Source: Albugo candida
Lineage: Eukaryota; Oomycota; Peronosporomycetes; Albuginales; Albuginaceae
Assembly (NCBI GenBank): GCA_905220665.1
Contig: CAJNAR010000145.1
Location: 434,001 to 498,000 of the forward strand
Direction: 5' to 3'
Length of the DNA stretch: 64,000 bases
Shown: piece by piece, positions 54,226 through 64,000 of the stretch
Layout: the number at the start of each line of letters is the position of its first letter
How positions within the stretch are numbered: the stretch's first letter is position 1
Translations under genes and position numbers: made by a program
The notes under the pieces: generated by a model
Told to the model about the DNA's origin: nothing
Databases searched by the model: none
The model's input: the letters and a program-made list of their open reading frames with translations, nothing else

Positions 54226-55919
54226 AATTGTCAACGGCACGGGATGCTTTCAGCGACTTTGATGTTGGTGATTTGACGCTTGCCAATGGAGATACACATG
54301 GAAAATCATGTACGTTGCGTTATATAAGCTCTACCGAGCCTTCTCCTGGCACTGTTAATGTGACACAAGAATCTCACAATTGGAGCTCGCTTGGTTGGTC
54401 AAATTCGGTTTGTAAGGAATTTGCGAGTGGATATCGTACTTGTCCAGATTATGCCGAACTGTTCAAACGTCGAGACTCACTATATGTAAAACACGAAGGT
54501 TTGTTTTACTTCAAGTCGCAAGAGATGATGCGTGTGTGTGTACCAAGCACAAAAGATAATTATCTTCGAACTTATATCATCTCATGCTTTCATGACTTCA
54601 ACATTGTCGCACATCCTGGTGCTCAACGAACATTTTTACGCATCTCTCAATGGTATCATTGGCCTACATTGAATCAAGACGTTCGAGATTACGTACGGAG
54701 TTGTGAAACATGCACTCGCTGGAAACATAGCAACGCTCGCAAGAATTGAAAAATGATTCCAATCCCGATTCCGGAAGGATGTTGGTCAGTTATCTCTATG
54801 GGTTTCATTAAGAGATTATCGAAATCAAACGGATTTGATGCTATCATGACAGTTGTCGACAAAATGTCCAAACGGTCAAAATATCGGGCGTGTAATCGCA
54901 ATGATGATGCCAATATGACAGCAAACCATTTCTTTGATTGTGTCGTTCGTCATCATGGTCTACCATCGGTAATTATCAGCGATCGAGATTCCAAGTTTGT
55001 TTCGAAGTTTTGGTCCTCTCTTGCTAAGTTGATGGGAATTCGTCTGCATATGACAACTTCATATCGGGCACAGGCCGACGGACAAACGGAGCGTGAAATC
55101 TGATTTTGGAACACGCTCTACGCTGTATGATTTCGTATCACGGACGTGATTGGTCCGATTATTTAGAGACGATTGAATATGCTCATTCCACTCTCGTCAG
55201 TGCATCAAGTGGTATGTCACCTTTCAAAATTGATACTAGTCGCAAAGAACGCAATCCGTTGAATCCGCTAAGTACTCCTAGCGTCACAACTCAAGTGCAA
55301 CATGGAATGGCTGAATATGCAAAACATTCTCAAAACCGTCGTCAAGAAATCATTGATCTAGCTACGAAACATTTCCTTCAGGCTCAGGATCGTCAAAAAA
55401 AGTACTACGACAAAAAACGCACTGAGATTACTTTTAAAATTGGAGATTTGGTCATGTTGGATACTTGTCGCATTCCTGCAAAACATGTGACACAAGACAT
55501 TGATGGAAAACGCGCCAAATTAGCTGCTCGCAAAGCTGGACCATTTTAAATTATAAAAATGGTCAACTCGAATGTTGCGCAATTGAAGCTTCTGCGGAGT
55601 ATGAGTCTTTTGAACTCTACTTTCAATATTGACGTGCTAAGTCGCTATGTGGGGAATCTACCGCGATTTTAAATTCGTCCGATTCCGAAATCATTCCGAC
55701 TTATTTTTGACGAGGACAGTGGTGACACGATGCACATCATTGGGCAGCTTCTCCAGAAGCGTCAATTCAATCGTAAAACTGAATGGCTCCTGAAATGGCA
55801 TGTATTACTCGAGTACGAAGCTACATGGGAGCGGGAGAAAGATATCCGTCATATTTCTCATTGGAATGTTCTCATCGCCGATTTCAAGAAGCGACAACGA
55901 GAATTCAATTCCGGGAGGA
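54226..55919 (+). pseudogene. Retrotransposon integrase and chromodomain
   Basis: The HHCC zinc part ends with CETCTRWK, then a stop at 54747-54749. The core has VVDKMSK, SDRDSKF and the Glu of DGQTERE. A frameshift follows near 55100, and the frame resumes at 55106-55549. The end (55730-55924) has a chromodomain-like stretch, KTEWLLKWH with ATWE shortly after. Such domains steer integration to marked chromatin in chromoviruses. Confidence 0.82.
55913..55919 (+). other. Polypurine tract
   Basis: GGGAGGA directly before the 3' LTR start, in the expected position for plus-strand priming. Confidence 0.7.
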
Positions 55920-56104
55920 TGTAACAACCTTCATTGTACATGCATGCATTCTTCATATTTAGTTGGAGAACTGGATTAGCGAATCAGATAGGTGAACCAG
56001 GATTCTTTGTGTAAAAAAATCTCACTTTCTTTTTTTTCGCAAATAGAGCTCCGCCAGCAAATATCTTCCTTTGCTTCCTCCCCCTTCCTCCTGCCGGCGT
56101 TACA
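55920..56104 (+). repeat. 3' LTR
   Basis: 185 bp, same ends as the 5' LTR. It differs mainly by an A-run and T-run change in the middle. Confidence 0.95.
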
Positions 56105-56109
56105 AAATC

Positions 56110-57449
56110 ACTGTTATAATGCACTTTTGTGCACTTATCTTACCCAACGTCTACGAGCTTCAGTTCAAAATTGTTCATCACGTAACACCGGGCACAATGT
56201 ATAGCAAAAAGCCCCCAAAATCGAATGTTCACTAACGGATACTCACGAGCGAAATCATTTTCCAAGTCAACACGAAGTACGAATGCTGCATGCCTTTTTG
56301 ACGAGGAATGCGGTCAACCTATGACCGCTAAATGGACTTCAAAGGTCAAATGTGACCACCGTTATATGGCTTCTAGGTGTTCAACGGTCATGAGCAAGCA
56401 TTTCTTCGTACTCAATCTTCGTCTGGACTGCTTCTCCCACAGTAAGCAATTAATCTAGCATAAACATGCTGCATTTATCCTCCCAAGCAGCCAGACTGTT
56501 TTTATTGAACTAACGAGAAAATTAGAATTAAGATTGGTCGAATTTGGCATGGTTCTTCTCCTCACTAAATCACAAGACCGCTGGATGTAACCTTGATTCT
56601 GCTAAAGCGGGAGTTTATGCACTTTATTCGAAACGATAATATCTGCTGCTCAATACAGAGGTCTATTTGTAATATTCAGGCCTTTTCTGTGAGTCAGATA
56701 GGCTGTTTCAAAACTCAATCGAATTTCTAGTGGCATGTTTATACAATGACGACATCCTACTTCATGAAGCACGCAACGACTTCTAAAAAATAAAGAAACC
56801 CTTTTTCAGTGTTCTCTCGCATCAAGCCCTGGGTGCATATCCTTACCGTTTTTATGTTGCCTACAAGTAGCTGTCGTTGCTCAATGCATGCTCAAAATCA
56901 TGATTTAGCAAACTTTACTATTGATACACTGGTATCCGGTATGCATGCAAAGCCTTCGATATTGGAAGACATAGTTATTTTATATTTTGATTGAGAAGAC
57001 AGCATGTTCCACCTCGCGAAACATCTTACTCTTATTCAAGATACACCGCATAACAACAACATCGAAATGTATTCGATAGCACCAGGTCTAGCACCTGCTA
57101 ATCCTATTGTTACTATTCCTGAAATCTAAGCCATTGATCATCCACTGATCAATTATATTATGAGTTGAGCAGCTTGTGGCTCAACGCTTGAATAAGAAAA
57201 GCCGTCACAATGATGACAAGTGGAGGCCTACGTGAGACTCCTTGGTCACAGATCGTTTGTGATCCGAGTAATCAAAAGTAACGTTAACTTTGGCCTACCT
57301 GAAGAGAAGCTTCTTTTTACTTCGAGTTTATTTTCTCGGCTGACGAATGTTTCCAATTACATAATACTTCTTTGTGAATGCGACTTGAATGTTGAGATGA
57401 ATAATTCTCTCTCACACAAATTACGAGCGTCCACCTAATGCACTCCCCC
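56110..57449. other. Gene-poor stretch
   Basis: Short frames only (56225-56458, 56809-56994, 57220-57438). No homology, RNA gene or repeat is recognised up to the start of copy C. Confidence 0.45.
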
Positions 57450-58255
57450 TTTCTTACTCTGAAAGATACTTTTACTGCTGGTTAGTGTTGCCAAGGTGGC
57501 TAAAAGGACAATTCATGAAGTGACGAATAACGCGCCACCATACACTAATTTGCTTCTTCGTTGATGCAAGGCTTTTCTTTATCTCCTGCTGCAATGCTTT
57601 TAGAATGACTCATCGGTACGCAATCAGCATCATTCATATCGAAAGATGGAATGCGCCTTCCAAGTTGATCGTAGTATCTCCCATTTAAAATGACAAATTC
57701 GGGTTTATACGTTATACCTCGAACAAAGACCTGGTGCTCGCGATATGATCGGCGTTCTGCAACGTCTTTTCCGTTGTCTACATATCCATCTACCGCCTTG
57801 ATCCGTTATTGATTAGATATATATCAATACTGATATAATGGTGTGAGCAATATCTGATATCCCGATTCGAAATGTGTATATTATTTCAGTCAGAAAACAA
57901 TGGTGATCTGGAATGCCGTATACACCCAACCTGTCGCGAAAGAACAAACTTAGGAGTGAGAATTTACCTGAGATCAAGCCAAGCCAAGCGCTCTATCTAG
58001 AATAGTCGGGATTGAGGCGTCGTGATTTACTAGTCAGATGTCTTTATTGAAAATTTATTCCATCATGGAAGTTGATGATACTTCCAGCTCGAAAATAGGA
58101 TATTCCACCATATTTCGAGATCTGAATCAGAATAGTTAGTCACTAAGGTTTCAACGAAACCATACCGGAATACATCTGGGTCAAATTGAATGTCTACCAT
58201 CGTCTACTAATGTGTCGTTTATAGGGAGAACCAAGTAAACGCATTTACTTCGTCT

Positions 58256-58920
58256 CGAGCTAGATTCCGATGGGAAGACTATTTCGACATTATCTCAGAT
58301 TTATGGCTTGCATTGCAAGCGGTGACACTGCACTTCATATGGACAGATCGGAATCGTCGTTTGTTCGATCAGCGATCAGCATCTCCGACAGCTCCAGCAC
58401 TTTCCGTCATTTACACCACGTTTAGTGCGCACGTTCGGTACTTTCGTAGGCAGTGTTACGACCAAGACGAACGCATTCGGCTTGCAACGGTGCTGAATCA
58501 ACTAGTACAGCAAGGATCATTTGGTGGATTTTTCAGAAGCCGAAGATCATTACTGCGGGTACGGCTCAGGCGAGTGGAAAGGCAAGTGCAACTCGGGTCC
58601 TAGTCCTAGTTGGATGGCATTGTTCCACCTAGTGGGGCGCACACCAATTAGACAACTACGGTAGTTTTGGACCATTTTTTCACAACTTTTTACAACTTTC
58701 AACATTTATCCGTTACACGATGGATACACTCTCGTACTGTAGTGGTTAACGCTGCCGCACTGCAGGACTAGCAACGAGGGACATAATATTATCTCTCACA
58801 GGTATTTCACGAAACGTTTTTTATATGTATATATGTTATTTAAGATAGCCTAGGCAACTAGAGAAGTCAGTTAGTCGAATTCTAGTAATATAGACACCTT
58901 CAACCGAGCTAGATTCCGAA
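58256..58920 (+). mobile_element. 5'-truncated LINE fragment with 15-bp target duplication
   Basis: The direct repeat CGAGCTAGATTCCGA occurs at 58256-58270 and 58906-58920, enclosing 635 bp. The insert encodes the C-terminal end of the same LINE family as 10872-13674 (HFIWTDRNRR at 58327-58356) and shares its 3' end. Copy A has the uninterrupted site at about 14097-14111 (inverted). Confidence 0.92.
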
Positions 58921-60031
58921 TCGCCGCAAGCGCCATATTAGTATGATTTCGGGTGCGCCTATAAAGAGCAGATAAGCTAGTTTATTGACTATTTGACGCC
59001 CCACATCGAAGTCTTTGGATTGGATGTTGGAAGAAGAGCATTCAGTGGGGTGAAGTTCTTTCTCCGATTATATTTTCTCACTTGATCTTGTTCACAGCGT
59101 TGACAGTTAAGCAGCGAGGTCTTGCACGGTCGTCATCGAGGGGTGCCAAAACGCTTCACTTTTGCTTCATATGTTTAGTAGATACTAAAAAGAAGCCAAC
59201 TGAAAGGTTCTGGGATGTATCCTTGCTTTTTTTTTTAGTTCTGTAAATATCGCCTCTTTCTATCAGAGGTACTAACACCTACGTTCCAGTGCATCCTTTT
59301 AAGGCGGTGCAAGAAACTTACTAAAAGTGCTCTTATAGTTACAAGCTGATGATCAAACAATTCGGAATTGCGATCCACGGCCATATATAACCTATTCTAC
59401 ATCAATATATCAAAGCCTTACCGTTAGATAATATGTGGTTGTTTCTGCGTGCGTTCATTCGATCGTGCTGCTACACAAGTCGAAGTAATAATGTAGCGTG
59501 TTACGACTTTCAGTAGTGGGTTCTCAGGCATATGGATCCAACGCATACCTCTTTTATGACAATGATTTGCGAATTGATTATAAGTCCTTCGTGCAGTTGA
59601 AAGGCTCCTCAATCTGCATTTTTTTGGTAAACTTTTGGTAATATTGAATTCTGTCTCAGACGAGGTGGAAGGCTTTTTTTTATTGAAAAAATCAATCGAC
59701 GAGATTCGTTCGTGACCAAAACTCTAAGCAAGTCTCAGGAAATCTCATATAAAAGATCAGTCCGCGAGTTTTCTCCTATGTCATTATTTACCAAAGGTAG
59801 TCTATGACAATCAGGACATAGCAGCATTCAGGCATTCAGCCAAAGGAATAAGCCATTACGCTCCTCTTCAAGAGTCACACTAAACAAGTGGAAACAAGTC
59901 AAAGTTTGTTAGTCATAGAAAACACTGACCATTGATTCCGAAAAGCAAAAATCAAAGACGCAAATATAAATAACTCGAGACGACCTAACCAATTTCGTTT
60001 GCTATTTCCTGCACTTTACGACGCAGTCGAC
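58921..60031. other. Copy C flank, no gene
   Basis: Homologous to the CRN 3' flanks in A and B. It includes the exact empty LINE site (59381-59394). No gene is seen. Confidence 0.6.
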
Positions 60032-61772
60032 TCATTGATCCACTGCATTCAAACGATCATCTTGCAATTTTGATGCAAATTTGAAAGAAAACTCAGCGAT
60101 CCTGCTGCTGTATATCTTTCTTCAGCATTAACACTCTTCAGATTTATCTGTAATTGCTTTAGCGATGGATCGTTGGTGTCAGCAATCAGTTCACCAAACT
60201 GATACATATCATGACAAGACCGATACACATGTCCAGAAGCCTCAGACTTCACCAAGGGGTCGAGTACTCGCGATTCTAATAAATCATCAGGCATCCGATC
60301 GCCATCGCGTCCTGCATTTTCAAAATCAGCCAAAATGTAGGCATCGTCTCCCAAACACAAAATATTTGGCCAGCAGACATCCCTATGAACATATCCGAGG
60401 GCATGCAAACCAACAAGAGCACGAGCGACACAAATCAACGCCACTATCAGCTCCGAATCATTGCTTGGTAGTTTCGTAAATCCGACTGGTCGCAATTTTA
60501 ACGTTCGCTTTTGTCTATCGTAGTGGCAACGAACAGCACATTGAATTTGTTTCCGCCCTATGGCTTCATAAATAGCCATCACTGCTTCAGAATCGTAAAG
60601 GTAATGGCTGAGTTTTTTCAAAAAGTAATCTTCGTAAAGTGTAACAGTTCCGTTGTCTCTCGTCATTTTCTTGTACATTGGCAAAAATCCGCGTGGTAAT
60701 AGAGGTGGGTAGTGGTTGAGAATCCGACAAATGTTGATCGCTGATACAACACATCGAATACGATTTTGCAAAATTTTTAAATCGAGCAGCTGTGATATTG
60801 GGTAGACATTCAATGTACGATCTATGACAAAAAATTGCACCAATGAATTGGCCGCGGCATATGTGAATAGAAACGGCATCTGTCCAAACATGGACAAGTG
60901 CATTCTTTCCATTTTTGAAAGTACTGCTTCCTTGGCTAGGCCAAATTCCCCCGTGGATCCTCTTTCTTCTCCTGTCATTACAAAAACATCATTCAGCCAT
61001 AGCAGGAAGTTTGGATGCTTTGCATATATCGAAGGTGTTGCATCCGTTTCATTTCTACCAACTTTAATAGGCATTTTTAGGATAGATGCCGTATCTTCGA
61101 TCGGAGTTCGAATCAGCATATCCCACCATAAAATATTTGGAATATTTGCTCTTCCATCATCACAAAACGTAAAACGTCGTTTGAGAGCATTTTCAAATAC
61201 ATTTCTTCGACGAATTTGTCTTCGGAATGCTCGAAATACTCCGGACACTCGTCACTCAATCTTTTTATATCGGTTGGACATTTTATAGGTAAGGGGGATG
61301 AGATAAACGCTTCCAATTGCTTATGCGTAGTAAGAGCACTCATGTCCACATCTCGCAATTTTTCCGCATATACCCAGGAAATATCTTCACGGACTTTTTG
61401 TCGCTTCCAAGGATTTGCTGGCAATTGAACCAGTACATGGATTACATCTTCGATTTGGTAGTTTTTATCAAAAAAGTGATGCATCCGGAGAGTCGGGTTC
61501 ATGAAGGATTCCGCATTCATGTAAGAATCTTTGATTTCCTGCGGACAGTCTCCTTTGGATAATTCTGCGATATCAACGTCGTCAGACCTGAGAAATTCGC
61601 TGTTTTTCTTCGCCAAATAAAGGTTCAGCTCACAGGCGGCACACTGTAATGCATTCGCCATCTCCTTCCTGATTTCTGCTTTCAGAAAATGGACGTGCTT
61701 ACCGCTATCGATCTTGCATGCAAACACCCCTCTATCACTAACAATAAAACATACCAGAATCAACTCCACCAT
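60032..61772 (-). pseudogene. CRN-kinase copy C, frameshifted
   Basis: The frame opens with the CRN header (MVELILVCFIVSDRG), LYLAKKN and IHVLVQLPA, closely like copy A. A one-base deletion near 61204 (in the stretch matching QFVKANVFEN of A) shifts the frame, and another near the 3' end (about 60062) truncates the C-terminus. Between them the kinase-like part is open and carries HRDVCWPNIL and DFE. As it stands it encodes only a header fragment of 219 residues. A sequencing error at the first site would be an alternative explanation. Confidence 0.85.
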
Positions 61773-64000
61773 TACTCTTTTTCTTTTTCTTCTTTGAAAG
61801 TTTCTGTTATATCTGTTATCTGTTCTGCTGCTGTACCGTATGCTTCACAAGTTCGCTATCAAACGATCCGATGAAACGTGAAATTTAGTACCCTCTGGAA
61901 GTGGATCGGAAGGAGAGTCATGCTTTCCGTATTTGATCTTCACTACCCGGTAGCTCGAACCCAGAAGAATGCGATTGAAGATTGAATACTGTGCGATATG
62001 ATGCGGAGATCTTTTTGTTCACACAATTGGCTGAGGTTATATTGAGCTTGGCTTTTCACGGCTCGCATTTGTCGCGAGCAAAAGATTCACCGAAGGAGAG
62101 TATCAAGGAATATCAATAAAGACCTACCTATTCGTTTGACTCAGAAATGAAGATCAGGCAATCCATGTGCCTGTTCTATCTGGTGACAGGCATCAGCGAG
62201 ATAGTCGGTATTATCGAATTGTAAAATTTATGTACTCAGCACTTCAGCAGAAATGCATTGTTTCTCTTTCCACTACAAACACTCGTTGGATGCTCAGTGC
62301 AATGGATCAAGAAAACCCGAGTCTAATTACACGATGCTGTCGATAGAATGCTTGCGATAATAGATATATCATTCCGTGGAACATTGCAGAGACAACCAAA
62401 TAATGTATAAGTTTTGAATCATACGTATTATGCTACAATACCAGGGTACATGGGAGTAACCTGCAATACTTCGTTGCTAAGCAAAGTTGTCATCATATGA
62501 GTAGAGCACGCTTCAAATCAAACGATGCCTTCCCTGGACCGCAAAAGATTTAAAATCGCAATCGAGCAAGCCCAGATCTCATCGTTTTTCGCTTTATAGT
62601 TCCTTCCTCATGTCTCATGCTAATCGTAAACGCGTTTTAGGCGGCACGTGTCATGGAGTGAATCATCGCAGCGATCTCAAAACTTATCACCGCCAGTATC
62701 TTGTCTCCAGCCATACTGTAAATCGAAAGCGATCTCACCTTTGATCTGGTGTCTATGATTACAATCAATCACTCAAGTACGCGCTTTTGGCGTTTGATTG
62801 ACAGTCTGAGCTGCTCAGACACAACAGCGTAACCAGTATTCTCTTCAGCGCACCAATATAAGAAGCGGGTACGGGTCGAAAGCGCTCTTCATCTATTATC
62901 CAGTTCAATTCTTGGCAATTCTTTTGTCGACTTTATAATTGCATCATCGGGTCAACCAATCAATAGCTGTATAGTTCGGATGAAGAAATGACATGAAGAG
63001 AAAAACGACATTACAATGGCGACGCTCAAAACCTCTCAACCAGGGAAGAATGACCTGCGACACGTGAACGTATCCCTATTGAAAACTTGAGATACATGTA
63101 ACGCAAGAGATAGAAAGGATTGGAACTCATTCAAATTTGATCATTTGGAAGGGTATATATGTCACATTTTTCAAAATAGCGAGATCTATGAATCGGCTCT
63201 CCGGATAAATTGCCTGTCATCAATGATCAGGAATGGGAGGAAGGATTGCGTTTATCTAAGAAAAATCGCTGTTTACAATGGAACATGAGGCTGAGTGTAT
63301 CTGCGGAATCATTGTAGAGCTCGGAATCCAGAATAGGCGATTGAGAGAAGCACTCATCTGGAGGATAGCAAAACATTAACTTCGCTGAGTGGATTGTACG
63401 ATTGAGTGGTAACGTGGAAGGTAGAACCAGATTATTATCAACAGGATTCTGATCTTGCCGTAATAGTGAATGAGGAAGGCATGCAAGAAGTTCTATTACA
63501 GATTTACACGGATCCAGAGGTCTTTCTTGAATAACGAGACATACTCCAGCTAATATTATTTGTTGTTGTTGCGCTTTTAACCACTTGGTCGGGGGACTCG
63601 AACTATACGGAATTGCTGAAGCATGGATCAAGTAGCAATAGCTCTTATTTGTCGCCAGGCGATTAATTCGAAATGTTGCAAGAAAAGAAGCGGATAAAAG
63701 AAAGTAGCAGGTTTCGCGAACCCTGATATTGATGCGCTATGTATTGATTTATGTACTTTATCATCGAATATCTCGTCTTGAAACCCAATCTATTCTATCC
63801 GCGCGTCATACCAAAATAGTTTGATGGTGTGACTGTGAGCGTCGTCTTTGACAAATAACATGTTTTGCACACTAAAAGTTGAAATTGATACAGAGCAATG
63901 TGTTTTGATTGAAATGGGATTTACAGACTTGATGAAGAACCACACACGCCTGTATATACACGCTGGAGATCTACTTGCAGTAGTATCCGCACTGTTTTAG
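61773..64000 (+). pseudogene. Copy C decayed gene remnants
   Basis: 61880-62410 is a broken copy of the small gene at 7775-8257: a stop follows QKNAIED, and a frameshift follows GISEIVG. 62610-62850 matches the SPANRK frame of A and B with stops. On the minus strand, 63631-63227 is open for 134 codons, including PILDSELYNDSAD, which also appears broken in A (about 6865-6905). The rest is homologous to copy B. No known family is recognised. Confidence 0.4.

Larger units (their letters stand above)
50985..56109 (+). mobile_element. Ty3/gypsy LTR retrotransposon with chromodomain-like end, decayed
   Basis: Element at 50990-56104, flanked by the 5-bp target duplication AAATC (50985-50989 and 56105-56109). 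LTRs start TGTAAC and end GTTACA. By hand alignment the two LTRs (183 and 185 bp) differ by 12 substitutions and a 2-nt length difference. The order gag, protease, reverse transcriptase, RNase H, integrase, chromodomain is that of Ty3/gypsy chromoviruses. The coding part has several stops and frameshifts, so the copy cannot move by itself. Confidence 0.96.
57450..64000. repeat. Segmental duplication copy C, right end beyond window
   Basis: Same orientation as copy B. 57480-57800 matches 20640-20960 of B, 59424-59620 matches 21750-21920, the CRN remnant 60032-61772 matches 22313-24034, 61880-62410 matches the small gene of A (7775-8257), and 62600-63990 matches 24790-26400 of B. It is cut by the window edge before any PI4-kinase part would appear. 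Confidence 0.85.

Noticed and set aside
1..64000. CRISPR arrays, bacterial operons or ribosome-binding sites
   Set aside because: Spliced genes, Rab, TFIIH, Pumilio and retrotransposons show nuclear eukaryotic DNA; no spaced direct-repeat array was found.

Overview
The window is nuclear DNA of a eukaryote with compact genes and very short introns (about 45-62 nt, GT..AG). The best fit is an oomycete, probably a white-rust (Albugo-like) species. The reasons are three Crinkler-type (CRN) genes whose N-termini carry an LYLAK variant of the LFLAK motif, the compact gene structure, the moderate GC and a chromodomain-type Ty3/gypsy element. The genus is an inference; a CRN and intron survey would settle it.

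Layout. 1-5.4 kb: conserved housekeeping genes, namely a HEAT/TOG-like protein (runs off the left edge) head-to-head with TFIIH subunit TFB4/p34, then a stand-alone tryptophan synthase alpha chain and a gamma-type phosphatidylinositol 4-kinase. 4-28 kb: accessory DNA built from a large inverted duplication, copy A (about 3950-15890) and copy B (about 19900-28390). Each copy has a CRN-kinase gene, decayed flanking ORFs and the PI4-kinase (intact in A, broken in B). Between the arms lie a TPX2-domain gene and a decayed, inverted, internally deleted copy of the TOG/TFB4 gene pair. Copy A later received a 5'-truncated LINE and a tRNA-derived SINE, both with target-site duplications and with empty sites visible in B and C.

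29.4-47.5 kb: a dense housekeeping block of heme peroxidase, TBC RabGAP, acyl-CoA-binding protein, DDX10/Dbp4 helicase, Rab32-like GTPase, P4-ATPase flippase, a C2/TPR tail-anchored protein and a Pumilio protein. I could build complete exon models for almost all of them. 47.5-57.4 kb: gene-poor DNA with an inverted Pumilio fragment, one uncertain gene and a complete but decayed Ty3/gypsy element (50990-56104) with 5-bp target duplication. 57.45-64.0 kb: copy C of the duplicated segment, in the same orientation as B, with a frameshifted CRN-kinase and its own LINE fragment; it runs off the right edge.

How it fits together. The housekeeping genes need not act together, although membrane traffic and lipid genes (Rab, flippase, ACBP, PI4K, RabGAP) are well represented. 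The accessory part is an effector-family amplification unit: CRN reading frames in A and B stay open while nearly everything around copy B has decayed, which suggests selection on the effector.
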